From: Antedon mediterranea
Taxonomy: Eukaryota > Echinodermata > Crinoidea > Comatulida > Antedonidae
Direction of reading: 5' to 3'
Assembly: GCF_964355755.1 (NCBI RefSeq)
Contig: NC_092671.1
Location: 21,232,001 to 21,296,000, forward strand
DNA: 64,000 nt
The notes below the pieces were generated by a model. It worked only from the letters and a program-made list of their open reading frames with translations, was not told the origin of the DNA and made no database searches. The position numbers and the translations under genes are program-made. Every line of letters begins with the position of its first letter. Position 1 is the stretch's first letter. Shown here piece after piece: positions 40,832 through 53,001 of this stretch.

Positions 40832-42716
40832 AATCTATCTCTCTCTCTCTCTCTCTCTCGCTGATCTATCTCTCTCTCTCGCTGATCTATCTCTTTCTCG
40901 CTGATCTATCTCTCTCTCGCTGATCTATCTGTCTCTCTCACTGATCTGTCTCTCTTTCTCTCGCTTATCTATCTCTATCTCTCACTGATCTATCTCTCTC
41001 TCGATGATCTATCTCTCTCTTGCTGATCTATCTCTCTCTCGCTGATCTATCTCTTTCTCGCTGATCTATCTCTCTTCGGTTATCTATCTCTCTCTCTCTC
41101 TCGCTCTCGCTGATCTATCTCTCTGTCGCTGATCTATCTCTCTCTCGCTGATCTATCTCTCTCTGGCTGATCTATCTCTCTCGCAGATCTATCTCTCTCT
41201 GGTTGATCTATCTCTCTCTCGCTGATCCATCTCCCTCTCGCTGATCTATCTCTCTCTCTTGCTGATCTATCTCTGTCTCTCGCTGATCTATCTCTGTCTC
41301 TCGCTGATCTATCTCTCTCTCTCGCTGATCTATCTCTCTCTCTCGCTGATCCCTCTCTCTCTCTCTATCTCTCTCTCTCGCTGATCTATCTCTCTCTCGC
41401 TGATCTCTCTCTCTCGCTGATCTATCTCTCTCTCGCTGATCTCTCTCTCTCGCTGATCTATCTCTCGCTGATCTATCTGTCTCTCTCGCTGATCTATCTC
41501 TCTCTCTTGCTGATATATCTGTCTCTCGCTGATCTATCTGTCTCTCACTGATCTATCTCTCTCTTGCTGATCCATCTCTCTCTCGCTGATCTATCTCTCT
41601 CTCGCTGATCTATCTCTCTCTCGCTGATATATCTCTCTCTCTCGCTGATCTATCACTCTCTCGCTGATCTATCTCTCTCTCGCTGATCTATCTCTTTCTC
41701 TCGCTTATCTATCTCTGTCTCTCTCGCTGATCTAACTCTCTCTCTCTCGCTGATCCATCTCTCTCTCTCTCGCTAATCTATCTCTCTCTCTCTCTCTCTC
41801 GCTGATCTATCTCTCTCTCTCTCGCTGATCTATATCTCTCTCGCTGATCTATCTCTCTCTCGCTGATCTACCTCTCTCTCCCTGATCTATCTCTCTCTCG
41901 CTGATCTATCTCTCTCTCTCTCTCGCTGATCTATCTCTCTCTCCTCGCTGATCTATCTCTGTCTCTCGCTGATCTATCTCTGTCTCTCGCTGATCTATCT
42001 GTCTCTCGCTGATCTCTCTGTCTCTCGCTGATCTATCTCTCTCTCTCGCTGATCTATCTCTCTCGCTGATCTATCTCTCTCTCGCTGATCTAACTCTCTC
42101 TCGCTGATCTATCTCTCTCTCGCTGATCCATCTCCCTCTCGCTGATCTATCTCTCTCTCTTGCTGATCTATCTCTGCCTCTCGCTGATCTATCTCTGCCT
42201 CTCGCTGATCTATCTCTGTCTCTCGCTTATCTATCTCTCTCTCGCTGATCTCTCTCTCTCGCTGATCTATCTCTCTCTCGCTGATCTCTCCCTCTCGCTA
42301 TCTCTCTCGCTGATCTATCTCTCTCTCTCGCTGATCTCTCCCTCTCGCTGATCTATCTCTCGCTGATCTATCTCTTTCTCTCACTGATATATCTCTTTCT
42401 CGCTGATCTATCTCTCTCTGTCTCGCTGATCTATCTCGGTATCTCTCTCCCTCGCTGATCTATCTCTCTCTCGCTGATCTATCTCTCTCCCGGATCTATC
42501 TCTCTCTCGCTGATCTATCTCTCACTCGCTGATCTATCTCTCTCTCGCTGATCTATCTCTGTCTGTCGCTAATCTATCTTTGTCTCTCGCTGATTAAATC
42601 TCTGTCTCTCGCTGATATATCTCTCTCTCGCTGATCTATCTCTGTCTCTCGCTGATCTATCTCTGTCTCTCGCTGATCTATCTCTGTCTCTCGCTGATCT
42701 ATCTGTCTCTCGCTGA

Positions 42717-42720
<4 letters not shown>

Positions 42721-42794
<74 letters not shown>
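42721..42794. repeat. Pure (TC)n tract, 74 nt
   Basis: Uninterrupted TC run following GCTGATCTA and ending at GCTGATATATC. It is the second-longest pure tract in the array. Confidence 0.95.
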
Positions 42795-42799
<5 letters not shown>

Positions 42800-43614
42800 T
42801 ATATCTCTCTCTCGCTGATCTATCTCTCTCTCGGTGGTCTATCTCTCTCTCTCTCTCTCTCGCTGATCTATCTCTCTCTCGCTGATCTATCTCTCTCTCG
42901 CTGATCTATCTCTCTCTCGCAGATCTATCTCTCTCTCGCTGATCCATCTCTCTCTCGCTGATCTATCTCTCTCTCGCTGATCTATCTCTCTCTCGCTGAT
43001 CTATCTCGCTCTCGCTGATCTATCTCTCTCGCTGTTCTATCTCTTTCTCGCTGATCTATCTCTCTCTCTCTCTCGCTGATCTATCTCTCCCTCATTGATC
43101 TATCTCTCTCGCTGATCTATCTCTCTCTCTCGCTTATCTATCTCTCTCTCTCGCTGATCTATCTCTCTTTCTCTCTCGCTGATCTTTCTCTCTCTCTCTC
43201 TCTCTCTCGCTAATCTATCTCTCTCTCTTTCGCTGATCTATCTCTCTCTCTCTCCCTCTCTCTCTCTCTCTCGCTGATCAATCATCTCTCTCTCTCTCTC
43301 GCTGATCTATCTCTCTTTCTCTCGCTGATCTATCTGTCTCTCTCGCTGATCTTTCTCTCTTTCTCTCGCTTATCTATCTCTCTCTCTCTCGCTGATCTAT
43401 CTCTCTCTCGCTGATCTATCTCTATCTCGCTGATCTATCTCTCTCTCGCAGATCTATCTCTCTCTCGCTGATCTATCTCTCTCTCGCTGATCCATCTCCC
43501 TCTCGCTGATCTATCTCTCTCTCTTGCTGATCTATCTCTGCCTCTCGCTGATCTATCTCTGTCTCTCGCTGATCTATCTCTGTCTCTCGCTGATCTATCT
43601 CTCTCTCTCGCTGA

Positions 43615-43646
<32 letters not shown>

Positions 43647-43894
43647 GCTGATCTATCTCTCTCTCGCTGATCTCTCTCTCGCTGATCTATCTCTCTCTCG
43701 CTGATCTCTCTCTCTCACTGATCTATCTCTCGCTGATCTATCTCTCTCTCGCTGATATATCTCTCTCTCGCTGATCTATCTCTCTCTGTCTCGCTGATCT
43801 ATCTTGGTCTCGCTGATCTATCTCTCTCCCTCGCTGATCTATCTCTCTCTCGCTGATCTATTTCTTTCTCGCTGATCTATCTCTCTCTCGCTGA

Positions 43895-43925
<31 letters not shown>

Positions 43926-44300
43926 TCTATCTCTCCCTCGCTGATCTATCTCTCTCTCTCGCTGATATATCTCTCTCTCTCGCTGATCTATCTCTGTCTC
44001 TTGCTGATCTATCTCTGTCTCTCGCTGATCTATCTGTCTCTCGCTGATCTATCTGTCTCTCGCTGATCTATCTCTCTCTCTCTCGCTGATCTATCTCTCT
44101 CTCGTTGATCTCTCTCTCTCTCGCTGATCTATCTCTCGCTGATCTATCTCTCTCTCTCGCTGATATATCTCTCTCTCGCTTATCTATCTCTCTCTGTCTC
44201 GCTGATCTATCTCGGTCTCGCTGATCTATCTCTCTCCCTCGCTGATCTATCTCTCTCTCGCTGATCTATCTCTTTCTCGCTGATCTATCTCTCTCTCGCT

Positions 44301-44337
<37 letters not shown>

Positions 44338-44693
44338 TCTATCTCTCTCTCGCTGATCTATCTCTCTCTCGGTGGTCTATCTCTCTCTCTCGCTGATCTA
44401 TCTCTCTCTCGCTGATCTATCTTTCTCTCGCTGATCTATCTCTCTCTCTCGCAGATCTATCTCTCTCTCGCTGATCCATCTCTCTCTCGCTGATCTATCT
44501 CTCTCTCGCTGATCTATCTCTCTCTCTCGCTGATCTATCTCGCTCTCGCTGATCTATCTCTGTCTGTCGCTAATCTATCTCTGTCTCTCGCTGATAAATC
44601 TCTGTCTCTCGCTGATATATCTCTCTCTCGCTGATCTATCTCTGTCTCTCGCTGATCTATCTCTGTCTCTCGCTGATCTATCTGTCTCTCGCT

Positions 44694-44695
<2 letters not shown>

Positions 44696-44757
<62 letters not shown>
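44696..44757. repeat. Pure (TC)n tract, 62 nt
   Basis: Uninterrupted TC run within zone 3. It occupies a position comparable to the 74-nt tract at 42721: both follow CTGTCTCGCTGATC units. Confidence 0.93.
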
Positions 44758-44762
<5 letters not shown>

Positions 44763-45529
44763 TCTATCTCTCTCGCTGATCTATCTCTCTCTCTCGCTGA
44801 TCTATCTCTCTCTCGCTGATCTATCTCTCTCTCGCTGATCTATCTCTCTCTCGCAGATCTAACTCTCTCTCGCTGATCCATCTCTCTCTCGCTGATCTAT
44901 CTCTCTCGCTGATCTATCTCTCTCTCGCTGATCTATCTCGCTCTCGCTGATCTATCTCTTTCGCTGTTCTATCTCTTTCTCGCTGATCTATCTCTCTCTC
45001 TCTCTCGCTGATCTACCTCTCCCTCGTTGATCTATCTCTCTTGCTGATCTATCTCTCTCTCTCGCTTATCTATCTCTCTATCTCTCGCTGATCTATCTCT
45101 CTTTCTCTCTCGCTGATCTTTCTCTCTCTCTCTCTCTCGCTAATCTATCTCTCTCTCTTTCGCTGATCTATTCTCTCTCTCCCTCTCTCTCTCTCGCTGA
45201 TCAATCATCTCTCTCTCTCGCTGATCTATCTCTCTCTCTCTCGCTGATCTATCTGTCTCTCTCGCTGATCTTTCTCTCTTTCTCTCGCTTATCTATCTCT
45301 CTCTCTCGCTGATCTATCTCTCTCTCGCTGATCTATCTCTATCTCACTGATCTATCTCTCTCTCGCAGATCTATCTCTCTCTCGCTGATCTATCTCTCTC
45401 TCGCTGATCCATCTCCCTCTCGCTGATCTATCTCTCTCTCTTGCTGATCTATCTCTGCCTCTCGCTGATCTATCTCTGTCTCTCGCTGATCTATCTCTGT
45501 CTCTCGCTGATCTATCTCTCTCTCTCGCT

Positions 45530-45576
<47 letters not shown>

Positions 45577-45842
45577 TCTATCTCTCTCTCGCTGATCTCT
45601 CTCTCTCTCGCTGATCTCTCTCTCTCGCTGATCTATCTCTCTCTCGCTGATCTCTCTCTCTCGCTGATCTATCTCTCGCTGATCTATCTCTCTCTCTCGC
45701 TGATATATCTCTCTCTCGCTGATCTATCTCTCTCTGTCTCGCTGATCTATCTCGGTCTCGCTGATCTATCTCTCTCCCTCGCTGATCTATCTCTCTCTCG
45801 CTGATCTATCTCTTTCTCGCTGATCTATCTCTCTCTCGCTGA

Positions 45843-45875
<33 letters not shown>

Positions 45876-46260
45876 CTCGCTGATCTATCTCTCCCTCGCT
45901 GATCTATCTCTCTCTCTCTCGCTGATATATCTCTCTCTCTCTCGCTGATCTATCTCTGTCTCTCGCTGATCTATCTCTGTCTCTCGCTGATCTATCTGTC
46001 TCTCGCTGATCTATCTGTCTCTCGCTGATCTATCTCTCTCTCTCTCGCTGATCTATCTCTCTCTCGTTGATCTCTCTCTCTCGCTGATCTATCTCTTGCT
46101 GATCTATCTCTCTCTCTCGCTGATATATCTCTCTCTCGCTGATCTATCTCTCTCTGTCTCGCTGATCTATCTCGGTCTCGCTGATCTATCTCTCTCCCTC
46201 GCTGATCTATCTCTCTCTCGCTGATCTATCTCTTTCTCGCTGATCTATCTCTCTCTCACT

Positions 46261-46311
<51 letters not shown>

Positions 46312-46492
46312 TCTATCTCTCTCTCGCTGATCTTTCTCTCTTTCTCTCGCTTATCTATCTCTCTCTCTCGCTGATCTATCTCTCTCTCGCTGATCTATCT
46401 CTATCTCGCTGATCTATCTCTCTCTCGCTGATCTATCTCTCTCTCGCTGATCTATCTCTTTCTCGCTGATCTATCTCTCTCTCGCTGATCTA

Positions 46493-46523
<31 letters not shown>

Positions 46524-46877
46524 TCTATCTCTCTCTCTCACTGATCTATCTCTCTTTCTCTCTCGCTGATCTCTCTCTCTCTCTCTCGCTAATCTATCTC
46601 TCTCTCTTTCGCTGATCTATCTCTCTCTCTCCCTCTCTCTTTCTCTCGCTTATCTTCTCTCTCGCTGATCTATCTCTCTCTCTCGCTGATCTTTCTCTCT
46701 TCTCTCGCTTATCTATCTCTCTCTCTCTCGCTGATCTATCTCTCTCTCTCGCTGATCCATCTCCCTCTCGCTGATCTATCTCTCTCTTTTGCTGATCTAT
46801 CTCTGCCTCTCGCTGATCTATCTCTGTCTCTCGCTGATCTATCTCTGTCTCTCGCTGATCTATCTCTCTCTCTCGCT

Positions 46878-46879
<2 letters not shown>

Positions 46880-46937
<58 letters not shown>
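46880..46937. repeat. Pure (TC)n tract, 58 nt
   Basis: Uninterrupted TC run in zone 3. A similar 44-nt tract lies at 46263-46306 and a 40-nt tract at about 45532-45571. Confidence 0.93.
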
Positions 46938-46942
<5 letters not shown>

Positions 46943-47420
46943 TCTATTTCTCGCTGATCTATCTCTCTCTCTCGCTGATATATCTCTCTCTCGCTGATCT
47001 ATCTCTCTCTGTCTCGCTGATCTATCTCGGTCTCGCTGATCTATCTCTCTCCCTCGCTGATCTATCTCTCTCTCGCTGATCTATCTCTCTCGCTGATCTA
47101 TCTCTCTCTCGCTGATCTATCTCTCACTCGCTGATCTATCTCTCTTTCGCTGATCTATCTCTGTCTGTCGCTAATCTATCTCTGTCTCTCGCTGATCAAT
47201 CTCTGTCTCTCGCTGATCTATCTCTCTCTCGCTGATCTATCTCTGTCTCTCGCTGATCTATCTCTCTCTCTCGCTGATCTATCTCTGTCTCTCGCTGATC
47301 TATCTGTCTCTCGCTGATCTATCTGTCGCACGCTGATCTATCTCTCTCTCTCTCTCTCGCTGATCTATCTCTCTCTCGCTGATCTATCTCTTTCTCGCTG
47401 ATCTATCTCTCTCTCGCTGA

Positions 47421-47451
<31 letters not shown>

Positions 47452-49270
47452 GATCTATCTCTCTCTCGCTGATCTATCTCTCTCTCTCGGTGGTCTATCT
47501 CTCTCTCTCTCTCTCGCTGATCTATCTCTCTCTCGCTGATCTCTCTCGCTGATCTATCTCTCTCTCGCAGATCTATCTCTCTCTCGCTGATCCATCTCTC
47601 TCTCTCTCGCTGATCTATCTCTCTCTCGCTGATCTATCTCTCTCTCGCTGATCTATCTCGCTCTCGCTGATCTATCTCTCTCTCGCTGTTCTATCTCTTT
47701 CTCGCTGATCTATCTCTCTCTCTCTCTCGCTGATCTCTCTCTCCCTCGTTGATCTATCTCTCTCTCGCTGATCTATCTCTCTCTCGATTATCTATCTCTC
47801 TCTCTCGCTGATCTATCTCTCTTTCTCTCTCGCTGATCTTTCTCTCTCTCTCGCTAATCTATCTCTCTCTCTTTCGCTGATCTATCTCTCTCTCTCCCTC
47901 TCTCTCTCTCGCTGATCAATTATCTTTCTCTCTCTCGCTGATCTATCTCTCTCTCTCTCGCTGATCTATCTGTTTCTCTCGCTGATCTTTCTCTCTTTCT
48001 CTCGCTTATCTATCTCTCTCTCTCGCTGATCTATCTCTCTCTCGCTGATCTATCTCTATCTCGCTGATCTATCTCTCTCTCGCAGATCTATCTCTCTCTC
48101 GCTGATCTATCTCTCTTTCGCTGATCCATCTCCCTCTCGCTGATCTATCTCTCTCTCTTGCTGATCTATCTCTGCCTCTCGCTGATCTATCTCTGTCTCT
48201 CGCTGATCTATCTCTGTCTCTCGCTGATCTATCTCTCTCTCTCGCTGATCTCTCTCTCTCTCTCGCTGATCTATCTCTCTCTCGCTGATCTCTCTCTCTC
48301 GCTGATCTATCTCTCTCTCGCTGATCTCTCTCTCTCGCCCTGATCTATCTCTCGCTGATCTATCTCTCTCTCTCGCTGATCTATCTGTCTCTCTCGCTGA
48401 TCTTTCTCTCTTTCTCTCGCTTATCTATCTCTCTCTCTCTCGCTGATCTATCTCTCTCTCGCTGATCTATCTCTATCTCGCTGATCTATCTCTCTCTCGC
48501 TGATCTCTCTCTCTCTCGCTGATCTATCTCTTTCTCGCTGATCTATCTCTCTCTCGCTGATCTATCTCTCTCTCTCTCTCTCTCTCGCTGATCTATCTCT
48601 CTCTCTCGCTGATCTATCTCTCTTTCTCTCTCGCTGATCTCTCTCTCTCTCTCTCTCGCTAATCTATCTCTCTCTCTTTCGCTGATCTATCTCTCTCTCT
48701 CCCTCTCTCTCTCTCTCTCGCTGATCAATCATCTCTCTGTCTCTCGCTGATCTATCTCTCTCTCTCGCTGATCTATCTGTCTCTCTCGCTGATCTTTCTC
48801 TCTTTCTCTCGCTTATCTATCTCTCTCTCTCTCGCTGATCTATCTCTCTCTCTCGCTGATCTATCTCTATCTCGCTGATCTATCTCTCTCTCGCTGATCT
48901 ATCTCTCTCTCGCTGATCTATCTCTCTCTCGCTGATCTATCTCTCTCTCGCTGATCTATCTCTCTCTCGCTGATCTATCTCTCTCTCTCGCTGATCTATC
49001 TCTCTCTCTCGCTGATCCATCTCTCTCTCGCTGATCTATCTCTCTCTCGCTGATCTATCTCTCTCTCTCGCTGATCTATCTCTCTCTCGCTGATCTACCT
49101 CTCTCTCTCGCTGATCTATCTCTGTCTCTCGCTGATCTATCTCTGTCTCTCGCTGATCTATTTGTCTCTCGCTGATCTATCTGTCTCTCGCTGATCTATC
49201 TCTCTCTCGCTGATCTATCTCTCTCTCGCTGATCTATCTCTTTCTCACTGATCTATATCTCTCTCGCTGA

Positions 49271-49304
<34 letters not shown>

Positions 49305-50681
49305 GCTGATCTATCTCTCTCTCGCTGATCTATCTCTCTCTCGGTGGTCTCTCTCTCTCTCTCTCTCGCTGATCTATCTCTCTCGATGATCTATCTCTCT
49401 CTCGCTGATCTATCTCTCTCTCGCTGATCCATCTCTCTCTCGCTGATCTATCTCTCTCTCGCTGATCTATCTCTCTCTCGCTGATCTATCTCGCTCTCGC
49501 TGATCTATCTCTCTCTCGCTGATCTATCTCTTTCTTGCTGATCTATCTCTCTCTCTCGCTGATCTATCTCTCCCTCGTTGATCTATCTCTCTCTCGCTGA
49601 TCTATCTCTATCTCTCTCGCTTATCTATCTCTCTCTCTCGCTGATCTATCTCTCTTTCTCTCTCGCTGATCTTTTCTCTCTCTCTCTCTCGCCTAATCTA
49701 TCTCTCTCTCTTTCGCTGATCTATCTCTCTCTCTCCTCTCTCTCTCTCTCTCGCTGATCAATCATCTCTCTCTCTCTCGCTGATCTATCTCTCTCTCTCA
49801 CTGATCTATCTGTCTCTCTCGCTCGCTGATCTTTCTCTCTTTCTCTCGCTTATCTATCTCTCTCTCTCTCGCTGATCTATCTCTCTCTCGCTGATCTATC
49901 TCTATCTCGCTGATCTATCTCTCTCTCGCTGATCTATCTCTCTCTCTCGCTGATCTATCTCTCTCTCTCTCTCTCGCTGATCTATCTCTTTCTCGCTGAT
50001 CTATCTCTCTCTCGCTGATCTATCTCTCTTCTATCTCCTCTCTCTCGCTGATCTATCTCTCTCTCGCTGATCTATCTCTCTCTCGCCGATCTATCTCTCT
50101 CTCGCTGATCCATCTCTCTCTCGCTGATCTATCTCTCTCTCGCTGATCTATCTCTCTCTCGCTGATCTATCTCTCTCTCGCTGATCTATTTTTCTCTCGC
50201 TGATCTATCTCTCTCACGCTGATCTATCTCTCTCTCTCTCGCTGATCTATCTCTCTCTCGCTGATCTATCTCTGTCTCTCGCTGATCTATCTGTCTCTCG
50301 CTGATCTATCTGTCTCTTGCTGATCTATCTCTCTCTCTCGCTGATCTATCTCTCACTCGCTGATCTATCTCTCTCTCGCTGATCTATCTCTGTCTTTCGC
50401 TGGTCTATCTCTGTCTCTCGCTGATCAATCTCTGTCTCTCGCTGATCTCTCTCTCTCTCTCGCTGATCTATCTCTCTCTCTCGCTGATCTATCTCTGTCT
50501 CTCGCTGATCTATCTCTGTCTCTCGCTGATCTGTCTGTCTCTCGCTGATCTATCTGTCTCTCGCTGATCTATCTCTCTCTCGCTGATCTATCTCTCTCTC
50601 TCGCTGATCTATCTCTCTCTCGCTGATCTATCTCTCTCTCGCTGATCTATCTCTTTCTCGCTGATCTATCTCTCTCTCGCT

Positions 50682-50718
<37 letters not shown>

Positions 50719-51216
50719 TCTATCTCTCTCTCGCTGATCTATCTCTCTCTCGGTGGTCTATCTCTCTCTCTCTCGCTGATCTATCTCTCCCTCTCTCGCT
50801 GATCTATCTCTCTCTCGCTGATCTATCTCTCTCTCGCTGAACTATCTCTCTCTCGCTGATCTATCTCTCTCTCGCTGATCCATCTCTCTCTCGCTGATCT
50901 ATCTCTCTCTCGCTGATCTATCTCTCTCTCGCTGATCTATCTCGCTCTCGCTGATCTATCTCTCTCTCGCTTATCTATCTCTTTCTCGCTGATCTATCTC
51001 TCTCTCTCGCTGATCTATCTCTCCCTCGTTGATCTATCTCTTTCTCGCTGATCTATCTCTCTCTCTCGCTGATCTATCTCTCCCTCGTTGATCTATCTCT
51101 CTCTCGCTGATCTATCTCTCTCTCTCGCTTATCTATCTCTCTCTCTCGCTGATCTATCTCTCTTTCTCTCTCGCTGATCTTTCTCTCTCTCGTCCCTTCT
51201 CTCTCTCTCTCTCTTC

Positions 51217-51316
51217 NNNNNNNNNNNNNNNNNNNNNNNNNNNNNNNNNNNNNNNNNNNNNNNNNNNNNNNNNNNNNNNNNNNNNNNNNNNNNNNNNNNN
51301 NNNNNNNNNNNNNNNN
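51217..51316. other. Assembly gap of exactly 100 N
   Basis: A run of 100 N separates the two satellite families. A round 100 usually denotes a scaffold join of unknown size, so the junction of satellites A and B is not observed and their adjacency rests on scaffolding evidence outside this sequence. Confidence 0.99.
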
Positions 51317-52695
51317 TTCAAATCGAATTTGGAGACATTTTAGACCAATTAGTGATTTTCGAAAAAACTTGGTTACACAAAAACATCAAAGTGGTTAAAA
51401 TCACATTATAAACCGTTTTAGACCATTTTGAGCATTTCGATAACACTTTTCACACAAAAACATCAAAGTGCTTAGAATAGCTTCAAATCGCATTTGGAGA
51501 CGTTTTAGACCATTTTGTGATTTTCGAAAAAAACTTTTTAACATAAAAACACCAAACTGCTAAGAATAGCTTCAAATCGCATATGGAGACAATTTAGACC
51601 ATTTTGTGATTTTCGAAAAAACTTGTTAACATAAAAACACCAAAGTGCTTAGAATACCTTCAAATCGCATTTGGAGACATTTTAGACCATTTTGTGATTT
51701 TCGAAAAAACTTGTTAACATAAAAACATCAAAGTGCTAAGAATAGCTTCCAATCGCATTTGGAGACGTTTTAGACCATTTTGTGATTTTCGAAAAAACTT
51801 GTTAACATAAAAACACCAAAGTGATTAGAATAGCTTCAAATCGCATTTGGAGACGTTTTAGACCATTTTGTGCATTTCGATGAAACTTGGTTACGCAAAA
51901 ACATCAAAGTGCTTAAAATCACATTATAAACCGTTTTAGACCATTTTGAGCATATCGATAACACTTTTTACACAAAACACCAAAGTGCTTAGAATAGCTT
52001 CAAATCGCATTTGGAGACGTTTTAGACCATTTTGTGATTTTCGACAAAACTTTTTCACACAAAACACCAAAGTGCTTAGAATACCTTCAAATCGCATTTG
52101 GAGACGTTTTAGACCATTTTGTGATTTTCGAAAAAACTTGTTAACATAAAAACATCAAAGTGTACAGAATAGCTTCAAATCGCATTTGGAGACGTTTTAG
52201 ACCATTTTGTGATTTTCGAAAAAACTTGTTAACATAAAAACACCAAAGTGCTTAGAATAGCTTCAAATCGCATTTGGAGACGTTTTAGACCATTTTGTGA
52301 TTTTCGAAAAAACTTGTTAACATAAAAACACCAAAGTGCTTAGAATAGCTTCAAATCGCATTAGGAGACGTTTTAGACCATTTTGTGATTTTCGAAAAAA
52401 CTTGTTAACATAAAAACACCAAAGTGCTTAGAATAGCTTCAAATCGCATTTGGAGACGTTTTAGACCATTTTGTGATTTTCGAAAAAACTTGTTAACATA
52501 AAAAAAACAAAGTTCTTAAAATAGCTTCAAATCGCATTTGGAGACGTTTTAGACCATTTTGTGATTTTCGAAAAAACCTGTTAACATAAAAACACCAAAG
52601 TGTTTAGAAAAGCTTCAAATCGCATTTGGAGACGTTTTAGACCATTTTGGGATTTTCGAAAAAACTTGTTAACATAAAAACACCAAAGTGCTTAG
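51317..52695. repeat. Satellite B array, left part (88-bp AT-rich monomers)
   Basis: A tandem array whose main monomer is 88 bp, counted for example between CTTAGAATAG at 52251 and 52339. Each monomer runs CTTAGAATAGC, TTCAAATCGCATTTGGAG, ACGTTTTAGACCATTTT, GTGATTTTCGAAAAAAC, TTGTTAACATAAAAAC, ACCAAAGTG. The first 500 bp or so match a higher-order block also seen near 61851-62350, including the rare variants TTCAAATCGAATTTGG and CAAACTGCTAAG (51553, 61228, 62087). No gene is present; short frames such as 51946-52149 arise because some monomers are 87 bp and keep frame for two units. Confidence 0.97.
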
Positions 52696-52699
52696 AATA

Positions 52700-52716
52700 T
52701 GGCCGAGCGGTTAAGG
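52700..52716 (+). promoter_or_regulatory. RNA polymerase III A box of the SINE
   Basis: TGGCCGAGCGGTTAAGG fits the A-box consensus TRGYNNANNGG and is the D-arm sequence of Leu/Ser-type tRNAs. It sits at the very start of the element, so the element lacks the first seven or so tRNA positions. Whether it is still active is unknown. Confidence 0.85.
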
Positions 52717-52765
52717 CAGGGGCGCCGTTTATCGTACCTAAAGAGCCAACAACAACATCGGCAAG

Positions 52766-52776
52766 GGTTCGAGGCC
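52766..52776 (+). promoter_or_regulatory. RNA polymerase III B box of the SINE
   Basis: GGTTCGAGGCC matches the B-box consensus GGTTCGANNCC. The surrounding T-stem is decayed: only about two of five pairs can form around the TTCGAGG loop. The internal promoter motif is therefore kept while the tRNA fold is not. Confidence 0.85.
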
Positions 52777-52805
52777 GACTCGCTCCTAGTTCTGGTGGTG
52801 GAACA

Positions 52806-53001
52806 AGTCTTCTCGGATAAGGACTATAAACCGTAGGTCCAGTGTACACAGTTATAACATGTGTGTACTTTAAAGAACCCAGTTCATTATTCGAAAAAGA
52901 GTAGGGGGTTACCCCGGTGAACTGGTTCACACAATAGCCTCTGTATCAGGGGGATTACCACCTATCTGATAGGACAGTGATTAATTCACTATTGGTAATC
53001 C
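52806..53001 (+). other. Chain of hairpins in the SINE body, ending in a possible three-way junction
   Basis: Complementary segments follow one another. AGTC 52806-52809 pairs with GACT 52822-52825. AGTGTACAC 52841-52849 pairs with GTGTGTACT 52861-52869 (two G-T wobbles). GGGG 52905-52908 pairs with CCCC 52912-52915. GTGAA 52917-52921 pairs with TTCAC 52926-52930. CCTCTG 52938-52943 pairs with CAGGG 52947-52951, leaving the first C free. Finally GGATTACCA 52952-52960 pairs with TGGTAATCC 52993-53001 and encloses CCTAT/ATAGG (52961-52973) and AGTGA/TCACT (52976-52990). This was found by eye; no energy was computed. Confidence 0.65.

Larger units (their letters stand above)
41000..51216. repeat. 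Satellite A zone 3: looser 1.3-1.9-kb higher-order copies
   Basis: Recurring blocks contain the variant CTCTGCCTCTCG (about 42174, 43538, 45455, 46803, 48172; later spacings 1917, 1348 and 1369 bp). TCGCTCTCGCTG lies at 43006, 44540, 44938, 47658, 49491 and 50942. Others are GATCAATCATC and CCCTCGTTGATC. Copies are less regular than in zone 1 and contain more frequent long pure (TC)n runs and short deletions. At about 51190-51216, next to the gap, the unit structure decays into CGTCCCTTCTCTC and pure CT. That may be a true array edge or low-quality end-of-contig sequence. Confidence 0.75.

Noticed and set aside
42160-42351. Open frame of Leu/Ile/Tyr/Ser/Cys heptad-like repeats; similar frames at 46789-47079 and 48158-48343
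   Set aside because: Pure translation of satellite A where 21-bp units keep the frame; composition is that of the CT repeat, with no start context or conserved domain.
51946-52149. Two-unit basic peptide frame (RIWRRFRPF motif) repeated with nearly the same protein at 54989, 57216, 63170 and 63421
   Set aside because: The frame stays open only because two adjacent monomers are 87 bp, and it ends at the next 88-bp monomer. The copies are identical because the satellite block is duplicated, not because of protein selection.
52700-52790. Functional tRNA-Leu or tRNA-Ser gene
   Set aside because: A and B boxes are present, but the 5' acceptor strand is missing and the T-stem is unpaired; the context is a SINE head.
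52637-52930. Reverse-strand 97-residue frame
   Set aside because: Runs from satellite B into the SINE on its antisense strand; no domain, and the boundaries have no biological logic.
52952-53001. Hammerhead-type ribozyme in the three-way junction
   Set aside because: The geometry is suggestive, but the conserved CTGATGA and GAAA core elements are not present in the right places.
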